Part shown: piece after piece, positions 13,201 through 24,657 of the stretch
How positions within the stretch are numbered: the stretch's first letter is position 1
How the letters are laid out: each line of letters begins with the position of its first letter
Origin: Prosopocoilus inquinatus
Taxonomy: Eukaryota; Arthropoda; Insecta; Coleoptera; Lucanidae
NCBI GenBank assembly: GCA_036172665.1
Contig: CM069872.1
Span: 40,472,101-40,536,100 of the forward strand
DNA length: 64,000 nucleotides
Direction of reading: 5' to 3'
Translations under genes and position numbers: made by a program
Notes under the pieces: generated by a model
Database searches by the model: none
What the model was told of the DNA's origin: nothing
What the model saw: only the letters and a program-made list of their open reading frames with translations

Positions 13201-15080
13201 CCACTTGCTATCACCTGCACAGGTATGTAGCAAACGGTTTGTTTTTGGGCCGAACTATTAATTAAGTTGGGACACATATGTACCTGTGGGTAGTGGTTTC
13301 CAAAAATATATATAAAGGGCGTTATTGGAGTTTCCTTGTGTTCCCTATCGATCACCATTTGGGGTATACCAGCGCCGAAGCGGATCTGGGGAGTTGTATT
13401 TTCCCCAAAAAACAGGAATACATTTTCCCAGGTGTGTATCACCAAAACCTTTAGAGTTGCGTAACCACCGCTGAGTTACGCCCTTAATCGTAACACCTTT
13501 TGAAGTTTCCCACGCCGTCTCCAATAAGTGGGTATCGATATGCAGCTCTTCTCGCCATTGTGCCATTCTTCTCCCTCCTTTTGTGAGTCAAAACGCGCTA
13601 AGCGCTACTTTTTTTTAGACCTCGTGGCAAAACGAAAACTTTCCACGATGAAAAAGGAACGCGCCAACAGTCAGTCAAATCGGAAACTCTTTTCTCTTTA
13701 AACGTTCGCACTATTTTTCCCACGCGATTTCTTAGACAATGGGGCACACCATGCGACCTTACACGCGTTCTGTTTTCGATTTGTAATATCAAATTGCGAT
13801 TTAATTCCTAATTTATTTCATTTATTAGTACTGAAAAATTTGATTACTTACACATGCAATTACTTTTTGTCACACTATCAATCGCATTCACTGTGTTCAA
13901 ATTAAAAAAAAATCAAATAGTGAAGTGGTAATTTTCGGGTTATTCCATAGAGTTTACCCCACGGCTTACGAAAATCGGCCGATTCCGACACGCGCAACAA
14001 TTAATAATACATACGACACTTCGAAAAATTCCGCGTGTACAACAAAATGGAGAAATGTGTGCTCTAACACACACATTAAACTTTACCTATTATTAACAAT
14101 GGCAATCCCCTTTTTTAATTACAATTAAACGTGTGGTATTCAGGCATAGTTAAAGTATTATAGAGAGAATAATTTACTGTGCCTGTAGTATAGTAAACAC
14201 ATAACAGTTAAAATTGCATTGCGTAATTATTATTGCATAATAATAATTATTTTCCATGATTCTGTAAAAATCCAGCATTCACTGAAATATGGTTCAATAT
14301 TGCGCGCCATAATTTCCGGTCGGTTTATTGCAATGGAATAATAAACAACGAACATATTTACTGATGATGCAGAAACATAAATTGAATTTATATTAAAAAC
14401 AAGGCAAGCAAACCTTAAATTAAGTTTCCGTTAGAAAGGAAGTATTTGTTTAAAGTTGTCTGAACATAAGCCTAAAGAGTAACATACTCGTGTTTCCTCG
14501 AAGAAATTGATTCGACATGAATTCATATAAATCGGACGGCTGGAAATGATTTTGATAAATAGAATACAGCCGTCAAATTTGGTGGAAAATTTCAAATCGT
14601 TGTCCGGGAACCAGTATCCGCATTAGCATCTTCATATCATCTGTTTATTGTCGAACAGTTCCATCTGTTTTGTTTGATCTGAATCACGGTAAAGTTTCTT
14701 ATCTGTATTGAGTTTTCACGAATTACTTACGTAATTTGCGAAACGTAAAATTAAATACATTCTATTTTGTTTCGCTTATTTCCGAAAGTTGGCTAATTTT
14801 ATGTCCAATGTGTATATGAGGGCAGATCTTTTACTGTTATTCATTTCTCTATGATTTTGACACTTGAAAAGGAAAGAAATCCAATAACGCATAAATATTC
14901 ATTGTAAACGTAATCAACAACAAGGCACCTTTAAAACAAACCAGATTTAGCCATTGGCGGATCCGTCATCTGTTTCTGAAATAATCAAATCATATTTCTA
15001 AAAGCAACGTTAAATATCGAATAAAATATTTGGTGTGAAGCGTCCAAAACAACAAAAAACGCCTACAGTACAATTCGGCA
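10236..15080. other. Gene-poor stretch of moderately raised GC
   Basis: Many frames of 60-85 codons on both strands but none recognisable. At 10,816 the string GGAATTGGTGACCCGATCG resembles a primer-binding region following an LTR, but no paired LTR or gag-like frame could be shown. The minus frame 13,345-13,566 (MAQWREELHID...) has no family I recognise and no conserved neighbour. Confidence 0.35.
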
Positions 15081-15099
15081 AAAAGCCGTAGCCCAACCA

Positions 15100-15480
15100 A
15101 TCTTAACAATCCCACCCTCTTCCAAGGAGATTGTTCTACAGTCTCGCACGTCGCCGTATGAAGGCGTCGGCAGCAACAGCGATCGAAACGAAAACGCAGA
15201 ACGTCGAAAAAGCTAAAAGTAGTCGTTCATCGAATCGGAAGTCCAAACCAAAACTGGTAGCCAAAATTAGAAAACTTGTAACCAGACCAAAAAGCTTGTA
15301 GCCAAAAGGAAAAGTCTGTCGAGGAAGGTAAGTTCGTGAATAGTAATGTGAAGGAAAATAGAGCCACAGTCTTAAACCTACCTGTCCGGAATGCTACAGA
15401 CGAGGCTGCTACAACTCCGAAACGTTAGCTCCTTCCAGCGCCTAATTATAATCGATGAAAAGTATCACAAGGAGACCTTC
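15100..15480 (+). other. Basic, disrupted coding-like stretch beside the R1 repeat
   Basis: From ATG at 15,158 the plus strand reads Lys/Arg/Ser-rich (MKASAATAIETKTQNVEKAK) for about 50 codons to a stop. The two other frames continue the same basic composition past it, so a frameshifted low-complexity gag-like or tail-like region is possible. A consensus-like donor AAG|GTAAGT lies near 15,325. On the opposite strand a purine-rich tract (GGAAGAGGGTGGGA, about 15,106-15,119) precedes TTGTTAAGA, like a polypurine tract before a 3' LTR. Which strand is functional cannot be decided. Confidence 0.25.
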
Positions 15481-15537
15481 CTACGAAGGTCCTCAACAGC
15501 AACTCAAAATTTGAATCTACTGTTGTGGCGAAAAAAA

Positions 15538-17505
15538 AATTATTGAGTCGGGGCGATAAAGCTTATACGTATAACTGAGGCAGGGCGGTTCTTGCCTGCG
15601 TATCCGGGATTCCCTGTATGTAGTTGAATTGTTGACGACGCAGAGGAACACGACGCGACGTGATACCGGTGGCGAGATTTAAAGTCGAAGAGGGTCGTGG
15701 AGAAAGAAGAGGAAATCCACAAAAATAGTGTGTGTAAAAAAAGCAATTTCAGGTAGGTGCCAACTGGAATGTACCATACCACGGTATCTACCATAAGTCC
15801 AACCAAAAATTATCTCCAGTTTTAAAAATGGCGGACGTGTCCAAGACAACAATTCAATGCACGAAATAAAATATCACGTAAAGCGTTAACGTTAAAGTAT
15901 GGTCCGGATGTAACTTAAAATTCAAGATGATCTTAAATATTTAAAAATTACAAACTGGTAGGCACGTTCGGAAATTTCCTTTCGTTTCACAAGAAAAAAA
16001 CAGGACAATAAAAATTACTTAAACGATTTGACTCAAACGTTAACTAAACAATTAAAGTTTGCATTAACAACCGCCATTAGCAAAAAAAATTAAACTTAAT
16101 TGACTTTAATTTGACTGAACGTCAATAAGAATTAACTTTAACTTGAATGAGATTGCCTGACGCAAAAGTAAAATGCTAATTATGCAACCAAAGTTGCGCA
16201 GACGTGTACTGAATACAATGATATCCCACGGGATACATATTCCGGGATGTGCGATACGTAATGGTCATCCAATGCGGCAGGAATGAATTAGAAAATGGTT
16301 ATCTCGTGAAGTAGGGCCTACGATGTGAGTTGTAGAGCGAATCACAAAACTGATTCTAGAGTCCTCTTCGAGAGTCGACAACGACCTTCGGAATAAACAC
16401 GAGACCAGCATACGGTGTCCGAAAACTCAGCTTCGATTAGTGAACTTCTTGGCGGATGAACCGCTTGAAACCAGCTCGAATTCCGAGAACAAGGTCAGAA
16501 CCTTTAAGGTCAGTGTTATTGTGCACATTGTTCTGAGAATTCGAGCTAAAGGTCAGGGTTATTGTACACCTTGTTCTGAGAATTCGAACTGGTGGCGAAT
16601 TATTTTAGTTTTTTAGGGGAGTACGGTCCTGTTTTGTCTTGGTGCATGAGTGGAGCGAAAGTCAATGTTATTATACACCTTGTTCTGAGAATTCGAACAG
16701 TTTTCAAGAGGTTGACCCGGGGGAACAGCAGTTGCCCAGAAGGATATCAAAATTCTAAATAAAATTTCAAAAAAAAGAATGGAAAGAACTCACCAAGTCA
16801 GTCCAAAAAAAAGTTGACATACAAAAGAAATATTTCGCACTAGCGACGAAATAATTTCGTCCTGGGGGGGGGGGGATATTACGCTCAACCAAAATAGGTT
16901 AAACACCATCCAGCTTTCTCACAAGCGAGCTCAAAATAACGTCTTTCCCCTAACAGAGTGAGTTTTGAACTGATGTGATGTGCAAAAACAAGGCGAGTCA
17001 GGACTGTAATTCGTTCAGCGACAAACTGATTACAAACACCAGCGAGTTATACCGTCCCAAAATCGAAAATTAGTGGCAAGCCTGAGACAGCAAAGTCGGC
17101 CGTACAATAAAAAAGAAATTACAAGGATGTAAAAGCCAAAATCTCGCTGAAACGGTTAAATTGGAAATTGAAACTCGCTCAGTAAAGGTAGTGGAGAAGG
17201 TAGAACCCAACCTACATAGTAGGAAAGACAACGGTTTAAAATAAGTAAAAAACATCGGCCTAAATGTGCAAAAGAAGGGTTTTTTCGAACTAAACCATCG
17301 TGATATAAGCAAGAACTAAGTAGTATCAATCTGACGTAAGGAAACCCCAATAGCGTGATAGGCCAAGGCCGAGACCAAATGAAACTGTCTATCGAAATGT
17401 TAGCTCGCAAAAACCTGTAGCTCACATAAACTAACTCGAAGAAAAAAACATACGGCGATGGAAATTTTATAACTCTCCAATGGCGCGAAATGATAATTCC
17501 GCCCA
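15538..17505 (-). mobile_element. LTR-like repeat family R1, copy A (interrupted by a MITE at its distal end)
   Basis: Alignable by eye with 56,636-58,200 through many shared strings in the same order, for example GGTTCTT(G/A)CCTGCGTA, AAGAGGAAATCCACAAAAA, GCCAACTGGA and TCCAAGACAACAATTCAATG. The distal part (17,200-17,490) also matches 1,655-1,990 and 24,658-24,900 in reverse orientation. No long open frame is conserved; minus frames at 15,540-15,806 and 17,156-17,521 are hydrophobic, low complexity and differ between copies. Best read as an LTR or untranslated part of a decayed retroelement. Confidence 0.45.
16475..16700. repeat. Short repeats of a CTTGTTCTGAGAATTCGA motif inside R1 copy A
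   Basis: Direct copies of TTGTTCTGAGAATTCGA occur at about 16,528, 16,571 and 16,679, each preceded by GGTCAGNGTTATTGTRCAC or a close variant (AGTCAATGTTATTATACAC). An inverted copy (CTCGAATTCCGAGAACAAGG) lies at about 16,477. The first two direct copies are about 43 bp apart. They are absent from R1 copy B, so this is a local expansion. Confidence 0.6.
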
Positions 17506-17665
17506 GGGACCCTATTTTCAAGTCACTCGACTAAAGTCGTATGTCAAAATGGCGTCAAAATGAAGTAGATTCTTATATAAAATTTTACAAATCGTTCGAG
17601 AATTGCATCATTTTGACGTGAGTTTCGGATACTACGTTAATCCAGTGAATTGTGAATAGAGCCCC
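17506..17665. mobile_element. MITE of the CTATTCTCAARTCACTCGAC family, copy 1
   Basis: Termini GGGACCCTATTTTCAAGTCA and GAATAGAGCCCC are inverted repeats (right arm decayed). It lies inside an R1-related sequence whose paralogue at 18,180-18,215 lacks it, so that locus acts as an empty site. Family members: 26,775-26,913 (complete) and 18,279-18,306 (single arm). Confidence 0.65.
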
Positions 17666-17784
17666 AGTTCTCGTGAAACAAAAAAAATATGCTCGCAAAT
17701 ACTTCAAAAGATAAAGCAATCCTATCTAAAAATAGAAATTCCGAAAGGCATTAGAACCACAAAAAGTTCCAATGCATCGATAAT

Positions 17785-17925
17785 TTGCACAGTTTCATGG
17801 TCGGATTATTTTAAAACGAATACATAAACAAGCGTTTAAAATATAACGCAAAGTGTGGGATTATTTGAAGTATGTAGAATTAATTATTCCAGCGACGACG
17901 AAGATGATAACAAAACAACCGTTTT
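17785..17925 (+). repeat. Dispersed repeat shared with 23,590-23,745 (inverted)
   Basis: TTCATGGTCGGATTATTTTA, ACAAGCGTTTAAAATATAAC, GTGTGGGATTATTTGAAGTA and ATTCCAGCGACGACGAAGAT occur in this order. The reverse complement of 23,590-23,745 shows the same order with about 80% identity by eye. Confidence 0.55.
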
Positions 17926-18059
17926 GGCTGCGATAAAACTAACGAGAACGATCGCAGCCTGAAGCGTTTACTTCCCACGCGGTTTGCTAAGATGATGCAA
18001 TACGCGTCAAATTGAACGAACATACAGCTCGTTCCCTAAAAGCGGTTTTCACATCGTGC

Positions 18060-18285
18060 CAGAGTTATAAGGGCGAGACCAATTGAACTATCCGTCGAAA
18101 TATTAACTCGCAAGAACCTGTATTTCACATAAAATAATTCGATAAAAAACCAGACTCAACTCCAACTCCAACGGTGTGAAATAATAATTTCGCGAAACAG
18201 ATAAAATGTGCTCCCAAATGCTTCAAAATATGAATAACTAAAACTAGATACACTGAAAGGCATTAGAACTACAAAAAAGGGCCGA
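18060..18285 (-). repeat. Second copy of the 17,370-17,770 segment, lacking the MITE
   Basis: GACCAATTGAACTATCCGTC, AACTCGCAAGAACCTGTATT and GAAAGGCATTAGAACTACAA match the flanks on both sides of the 17,506-17,665 MITE, but run continuously here. It ends against a single MITE arm (18,279-18,306). Confidence 0.6.
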
Positions 18286-18309
18286 GTGACTTGAGAATAG
18301 AGCCCTAGG

Positions 18310-19117
18310 TCGTTCTCTAAAAGCGGTTTTCACACCGTAACAGAGTTCTATATATAACATATTAAGAAAATAGAAAAATCAACCAATATTTTATTTAATT
18401 GCCTAAACTAATTGAACAAAAGCCGACAAAGCAATTCAGTTGATTACATGAAATTTCGTTTAAGCACATATCAAGTTTACCTACAAAGCTGTTACTGAAC
18501 TTTAATTTTTTTTTTTTTCATAATCTTAAACGTCGATTCCTTTAAGGGTTTTTCATTTTATCAAATTAATTAAAAAACACTCTGTACATTTTTTTAACAA
18601 TATATATTTGACAAAATAAAAAAATCAATTTTGTTCACATCCTTATTTTAATAACAGATTTTAACCTTGTGCAAATATGATAATTTGAAACTGTTTTTGA
18701 AAATCTTCTTAAACGCAAACTTATCGCGCTCTCATTTGTAACATAAAATACAATGATGCGAGGTAACATTTGAGCGTTACGAAAATATAAAACACCCGAA
18801 ACAATTTTTGCCTCGAACGTAAAATCGAATTTTACGTTTGGAATTCAATAATAAAAACATCGCCCGTTCAATTTTATCGAGCTTCGCAAATGACGCACGT
18901 TTCACTGCAGATCACGAATAAGAAGACACCGTAAAATTACGTGAGCAATAAAAACTTGGGAATAAAATATTTCTAGATTTATTGTGCACATTATATTATA
19001 TCGGGTGCACATAGTGCTCATCGGCAAACTTCAAAATTACTTTTTAAATTGTAGATTGTATTCATTAAAATGAATTGCACGTACTAAATTACAAGATCTG
19101 ATGGAGGATAGACATTC
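18310..19117. other. No gene recognised
   Basis: AT-rich with a T-run near 18,509 and a short TATATATAAC string at 18,349. Nothing else supportable. Confidence 0.4.
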
Positions 19118-19118
19118 A

Positions 19119-19622
19119 GGGCTATTCTGTAAAATTGATATGCATATCAATTGATATAGTCTTCAATAATCGAAAAGAACTTGACATGATTTCGTAGTAA
19201 TTCAAGTCGATTGCCGACCGCCAGTCGAAGAGATGCATATTGAGGTCTATTCTGTGACATTGATATGGACTTGATAATTGATACAATTATTGCTATGTTT
19301 CAAGTGACCTTGCAAAATCGATATTCTGTAAACAGTTCCGTAACAACTTGCAATGCGTATCAAGTGTGGTATCTCTCTTCAATTGGGAGTCGGCAATCGA
19401 CTTGAATTGTAATGGAATCGTATAAAGTTCTCTTCAATTATTGAAGACCGTATCAATTGATATGCATATCAATGTTAAAGAATAGTCCTGATTAACTCAA
19501 TTTTACACATGATACGGAGTGCAAGTTGTTACTGTGTACAGAATTACGATTTTGCAAGGTCACTTGATTCACAACAATAATTGTTACGTATCAAGTCCAT
19601 ATCAATGCTACATAATAGACTC
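19119..19622. repeat. Interleaved inverted repeats, order A-B-A'-B'
   Basis: Four ~115-130-bp modules: A 19,119-19,235, B 19,244-19,370, A' 19,371-19,488 and B' 19,490-19,622. A' is the reverse complement of A: TTGATATGCATATCAATTGA and CAAGTCGATTGCCGAC occur in both, inverted. B' is the reverse complement of B (GACATTGATATGGACTTGAT with ATCAAGTCCATATCAATGCT; CAAGTGACCTTGCAAAATCG with its complement). A and B start with a similar GGNCTATTCTGT...ATTGATATG terminus. Simple nested insertion would give A-B-B'-A', so the interleaving is unusual. Confidence 0.7.
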
Positions 19623-19699
19623 TTTGTAGAGTTACATTGAAACTTCATTATACGATTAGATTGCTTCGTTAACGTACGTACTTGCGGTCGCACACCCTG

Positions 19700-20148
19700 T
19701 ACTGGGTGATTAAAAACAAGTGTCCGACCCGTCAACCACAGGTAATAATACACAAAAAGAAAAAATATACATAGGGGGTCTAATAGCCATAGTTTTTGAA
19801 ACAAAACAACTTGAAGATTCAGATATAAATTGTTTGATGGGCACTAGTAGAACTGTATTGCGTTACAAGAGGAATAGAACGAAATAGTAGCGTTTACCCT
19901 GATATGAAATTGTAAAACGTATTTATTTATGGCTTTCTGTGGAAAAAAATGTATAATACACAATTCACTTATTCAAATTTCGGACCTGTATGTATACGTA
20001 ATAAATGAATCATGATTTCCATTTTGGATTCAAAGGATGTTGATTTTTAAAATGCCTCTGATATATTTATTTCTGGCAATTTCGCACTTGCAATTCCTTA
20101 GTGAATACGCTTCTAACGGGTCGGAAACTTATTCTGAATCACCCTGTA
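19700..20148. mobile_element. 449-bp TIR element, TACAGGGTGATTCA family (mariner-like MITE)
   Basis: Left end TACTGGGTGATTAAAAACAA, then GTGTCCGACCCGT; right end is the complement of TACAGGGTGATTCAGAATAA, then GTTTCCGACCCGT. The TIRs are about 33 bp with a handful of mismatches. No coding capacity; the minus frame 19,544-19,804 only overlaps the left part. Left-half relatives occur at 47,578-47,705 and right-end relatives at 54,510-54,582, just upstream of a mariner transposase start. Confidence 0.7.
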
Positions 20149-21770
20149 TGCCACATTTAAGTTGTATTATTATTATTTATTGATGCATCGCCTGTATTCT
20201 TTAAGTATTCGTAGTCATTTTTATTACCTCATAGCTATTAAGTCAAAGCAGTCCGGTTTAAAGTAAATAACCCGGAATCGTGAAATTTACAAAAGTTTGA
20301 AATCCGTGAACGTAATAGCGACATAAAACACTCTCGGAATCTGCAACGTCAATACAATATAAAATATCTCATGATCGTTGTTCACTTCCACAGCAATACG
20401 TTGGTATTACACCCACACTTTCGCAATATAAGTACATATAATAAAAATCGATAAATCAAAGCCCGTAAAGATAACGCGTCGTGAAAACTAAGGGCGGAAA
20501 TTCGCTCGCAACGAAATCATTGCTTTTTTAACCGCCTGCTGCTGGTTATATATATATATACGTATGTGTAGTTCAAGTCGAGGAATTTCTTTTCTTTCAT
20601 TCTTTGAAAGTATGAAATCCGAGGAGGATTTTACGGCGTGCGTCAGTTCGGAGTTTTATTACGTTTCCATTTTTTAAACCCGGCGACCTACTATATCACA
20701 GTATTTCATAAAACCCCCCGGGCCAAATCGCCGACGTTATTACAAATGTAATAACACAAACTGTGGTGTAATAATTATACACTGTGTGCAACTTTTTGGA
20801 GCTATTACTTAAATTTTAACCAACGCAGATAATACATGGTGTTTGTGTGGCGTTTTGTAGTAAATGGTGCAATCTTTCCTTTCCTTATGTGTTATGTGGA
20901 ACTGGGACAGTTCATGAAAATAATTGGAGTTTTTCTACCAGTCACTCGAGTAAATGTGACGGTGTAATTATAATAAAGATTTTTTTGCCGGTGCTCAAGT
21001 GTAAAAGTACTTTAAAGATTAAAGAAGAGTTCAGGATGAGAGTAAATCCGCAAAATTACCGCAAGGTTTTCTAATACATAGATGCCATCTTTCTTCCCCA
21101 TTTTTTTCTCATCTGCCACCTCTTTCCCCCAGATTAAATTCACAAATTCTGAATTATGTAGTGTCCTAATACGTAGATGACATCTTCCTTCTCAAGTTTT
21201 TTTTTCCCCATCCTCCACACCTCTTTCCCCAGGACTAAATTTACAAATTCTGAATTATTTAGTTCCAATTTGGATTCTGATTCGCTGTCGAGACAAAATT
21301 ACGCAAATTGAATCGCAATCGGGACGAAACAACCACCATCCATCACGTGAACGTGATTTCGAAACAAGTAGCACTATCTCTGCAGGAATACATCTAGGTC
21401 GGTGGCGGTAACTTGAGGGATAAATCATAAAGTTTTTTCGGCCGGCCACGTCACATAAAGTCTATAAACGTCGTAGATTTTCGTCAGCGAGAAAAATATG
21501 AGCTGTCACTGCGAGCTTCGCGCTCCCCGGTTCTCGTTTACCACCATTTGTCATGGCCGTTATCAACCGAACACCATCTAGCGCTGATCAAACAAGATGA
21601 ACGCTTAAAAAAATACGGCCGGATTTCGCTTTCGTGAGAAAACTCACTCATCATCCTTTCAGTATTAATGCACGTGTTAATATTCATTCGAGTGCAAATA
21701 AATTCACTGGCTTTCGAAAATGAAACTAATAAATCGAGACAAATGGGCTTACTAAGTGATGGTGTAAGAA
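20149..21770. other. No gene recognised
   Basis: Contains a short (TA)n run at about 20,546 and a local duplication around 21,075-21,260: TTTTCTAATACATAGATGCC and TGTCCTAATACGTAGATGAC, each followed by a pyrimidine-rich tract and AAATT(C/T)ACAAATTCTGAATT. The 75-codon frame at 20,847 has no recognisable features. Confidence 0.4.
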
Positions 21771-21771
21771 T

Positions 21772-22541
21772 ATGAAGACAAAAACAAAATTTCTTGGATT
21801 AATTGTAGATGAGCAATTAGCGTGGCAAGAACAAATTAATACGGTTTGTAACCAACTTAGTAAAGCTTACTTTGCTATCTCCCAGTTGAAGAAGGTCCTG
21901 ACCTCAGATAAGTTACTCAATTCGTACTACGCCATGGCGTATCCTTACCTTTCTTATAATGCTACATTATGGGGAAACGCTGTTAATAGTAAGAGGGTAT
22001 TCGTGGCGCCGAAACGAATTATAAGATTAATATTTAATGTAAAACACAGAAATTCATGCAGAGAGATCTTTAAAGAGAAAAAATTGCTTTCGTTTCCGGC
22101 CGTTTACGTATATAAATGTCTACTGTATGTCAAAGCAAACTGTGAGGAATTTGTTCTAAATTTTCTGTATCATGACTATGATACACGGTTCAAAGATTTA
22201 TTTGTAATTCCATCACATCATTCCAAGAAGTTTGAGCAGGCCCCATCTCACATGGGCGTCAAGTTCTTCAACAAACTCCCAGAAACTATAAGAACTCAAA
22301 ATAGTAAACTGTTCAAGACATCTCTGAGGAAATTCCTACTTAGCAGAAGCTATTATTCTACCTTTGAATACTTGAATGATGTAATTGATTCCAATGCTTT
22401 CGAGATTATGAATTCATGACATTAATCACAATATTTTTATACTATGTAGGTGTTTTCCTTAATGCTAGATTATGACATGTACATCTATTTTTTGTAAATG
22501 GCAGTCGTAGGAATAAAATATTATTATATTATTATTAATGG
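21772..22541 (+). mobile_element. 5'-truncated non-LTR retrotransposon (CR1/Jockey-like), C-terminal ORF2 end with 3' tail
   Basis: An uninterrupted 215-codon frame (21,772-22,419) begins at KFLGLIVDEQLAWQEQI, the segment just after the reverse transcriptase palm in insect LINEs. It continues through YPYLSYNATLWGNA, PKRIIRLIF and a Cys-containing SCREIF motif to the C-terminal domain. Palm motifs (YADD) are absent because of the 5' truncation. The 3' UTR runs about 100 bp to GAATAAAATATTATTATATT and an ATT-rich tail. An intact frame suggests a fairly recent insertion. Exact clade not resolved. Confidence 0.8.
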
Positions 22542-22682
22542 AAAATGAAGTACGAAAATGAATTGCAGTGAAGAAACGAAATTTGAAATACAGAAAAGAA
22601 GTTGGAAGAGTATTTGTAGGCGCGGATGAAAAGAGCGAGAATGCAAGATGGAGAAGTTTGAAGAAGTGTTACGGTGCGAAAG

Positions 22683-22740
22683 CCACTAGTAATAATAATT
22701 ATTTATTCCAATAATCATGGTGGAATAATGTAGAATTTGG
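22683..22740 (-). mobile_element. Probable LINE 3' tail remnant
   Basis: On the minus strand GGAATAAATAATTATTATTA resembles the microsatellite-like 3' tails of the LINEs in this window. Too short to classify. Confidence 0.3.
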
Positions 22741-22914
22741 TAACTATAGTGTACATAAATTTACAAATATGGTTAAAGCAGATCATATCACGTTAGCTAA
22801 TAGGAGTATATCGTATGAAGAAAGCAAATTACATAAATATTACAAACCTTATACATCACACTAATAATAATGATCGATCTGTTTTGAAGTAGGCCTTTAT
22901 ATCATTTAGAGGTT

Positions 22915-23007
22915 ACTGTTTAATATTGAAATGTATTGGAGACAGTGGTTTGCATTATTTCGTACGTATCTAAGTTTTAAAAAAACCTTTTGTGGTTAGG
23001 AGGTTAA
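22915..23007. mobile_element. Fragment related to the 37,024-37,240 fold-back family
   Basis: GAAATGTATTGGAGACAGTG and TTTTGTGGTTAGGAGGTTAA match, in inverse orientation, the right part of the element near 37,150-37,240. Confidence 0.5.
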
Positions 23008-23135
23008 GGCCCGATCTTACCACCTCCTGATAAATTTAACCGTCGGTTAATATCCTTGGAAACCATTGTGTCGACAATGGTTTCCTAGGATATTAACTAA
23101 CGGTTAAATTTACCAGGAGGTGGTAAGATCTGACC
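23008..23135. mobile_element. Near-perfect hairpin MITE (128 bp)
   Basis: Arms of about 60 bp meet at a GTGTCGACA centre: ATCTTACCACCTCCTGATAA / TTTACCAGGAGGTGGTAAGA and TCCTTGGAAACCATTG / CAATGGTTTCCTAGGA. GG..C termini next to TAA suggest the PIF/Harbinger-like MITE class also seen at 23,182. Confidence 0.65.
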
Positions 23136-23181
23136 ATAATTCAATTTCATTGTTACTGTCTAAGTTAAGTTAATTGTCTAA

Positions 23182-23328
23182 GGCCCGGTTTCTGAAAGTG
23201 ATTAATTGGCCGATTAGTTTAACTACCGATTAGAATGTTGTAAGGTTTGCTGTACGTCATAACTTGTATCACAATCTAACCCTTTGGTTAAACTAATCGA
23301 TTCATTAATCGGTTCCAGGAACCACGCC
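23182..23328. mobile_element. PIF/Harbinger-like MITE with TAA target duplication
   Basis: Starts GGCCCGGTTTCTGAAAGTGA and ends with the imperfect complement (TTAATCGGTTCCAGGAACCA, then CGCC); inner arms share CGATTAGTTTAAC. TAA flanks both sides (23,179-81 and 23,329-31), the 3-bp duplication typical of PIF/Harbinger. Confidence 0.6.
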
Positions 23329-23339
23329 TAATTAATTGA

Positions 23340-24655
23340 GAAGATAAAATAAAATATCATATAAGGAAAGCAGATTATATAAATAACGCAAACATGAAAT
23401 ATTGTATAAATTAAAAATAAAGAAGCGTTTCTAAGTAAACGTTGATGTCATTTAGGGATTATTATTATTCACTTTCAAGGAATAACTTGGGAATTCCGTC
23501 CACATTCCATTACACAACATTAAGAAATTAATTTTTATTGTAGTTCAAACGCTTCATTCGTCGCACTCAATTCGTCGAAGTTTTATTGTATTTATAGATT
23601 TCATGATCGTTTTCGTCGTCATTGGAATGATTAATTAGGGGAACTGCAAATAATCCCACGTCTTGCGTTTTATTTTAGACGCTTGTTGGGCTTTCGTTTT
23701 GAAATACTGCGGCCATGAATTAGTGTAAAATTCTCAAGGCCTTGGTACTCCTTTATGGTTTCAAATAAATAATATCGTTCGGAGGTTCTATTCTTTTTAG
23801 ATGGGATTGCATTAAAGTCTCTGTATTGAATAGGTTGGCACTTAGGGGACTGAGGCGATACTTTCTGTTCGAGGGGAAAGGGAATAAATGTTCCTAAATG
23901 AAGTCACGATTTCAAGCTACTTTCTGTTTTAATGCAGCTATTAGTAGCTTTCGCTTTACTTCTGAGTATTATGTTTCGAGCGTAATTTATTGAGTTTCAA
24001 GTTTTGTGTATTATTATTTAATTGTGTGTGTATGTGGTTTGATGCTGAAAATGACAGATGTCAGACAGTGAAGTTGCGCAAATTAACAACGTTATTGTCG
24101 GACATTTGGATGCATTATGAGGCAATATCTCAAATTTTCTACAGGAAGGATGCTTTCGTTGTATTAACCACATATTCAGGGACGATTTTACTTATTTTAG
24201 TTTAGTTCGAAATGTGTTTATACCACGGACTTATGCTTTATCTATCTCATTTGCTCTGCTTGTCGTGTCGTACCAGGTTCGCGTAGATACATCATTTTCA
24301 TCATATAAAATAGCTGAGTATTGAATTACAGCTGAATGTTGAATTTATCATGAATTTACACTACTTTTAATCAGAAGAGTTATTTATTAACAATAAATTC
24401 ACGTTTATAACAAATGTCTCTGCTTAATAGCACAGTCAAGTTTATGGAATCAATTATATACCACTCTTATGACGTTTTCAATATACAATCGATGTGCTAA
24501 CCTTTTGATAAACAGACTTTGGGATTGCGTCATCTTTTGAAACGATTTCAATCGCATCCTTTTTTCTGGCACCTGATATTTGTGACGAAATTGTTATTCC
24601 GCGCGTTCTGACCGTCATAAAATTTTCGACGCCGCCTGTTCTTTCATTTTAGCAG
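23340..24655. other. No gene recognised apart from the repeat at 23,590-23,745
   Basis: AT-rich, with one 71-codon frame at 23,990 that has no family I recognise. Confidence 0.4.
23590..23745 (-). repeat. Dispersed repeat, partner of 17,785-17,925
   Basis: On the minus strand: TTCATGGCCGCAGTATTTCA, AACAAGCGTCTAAAATAAAA, ACGTGGGATTATTTGCAGTT and ATTCCAATGACGACGAAAAC, colinear with the copy at 17.8 kb. Confidence 0.55.
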
Positions 24656-24657
24656 TT

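Noticed and set aside
13345..13566. 73-codon minus-strand frame starting MAQWREELHID
   Set aside because: No family recognised, no splice or neighbour support, and overlaps another frame of similar length.
17156..17521. 121-codon hydrophobic minus-strand frame
   Set aside because: Lies inside repeat R1 and extends into a MITE; not conserved in the other R1 copies.
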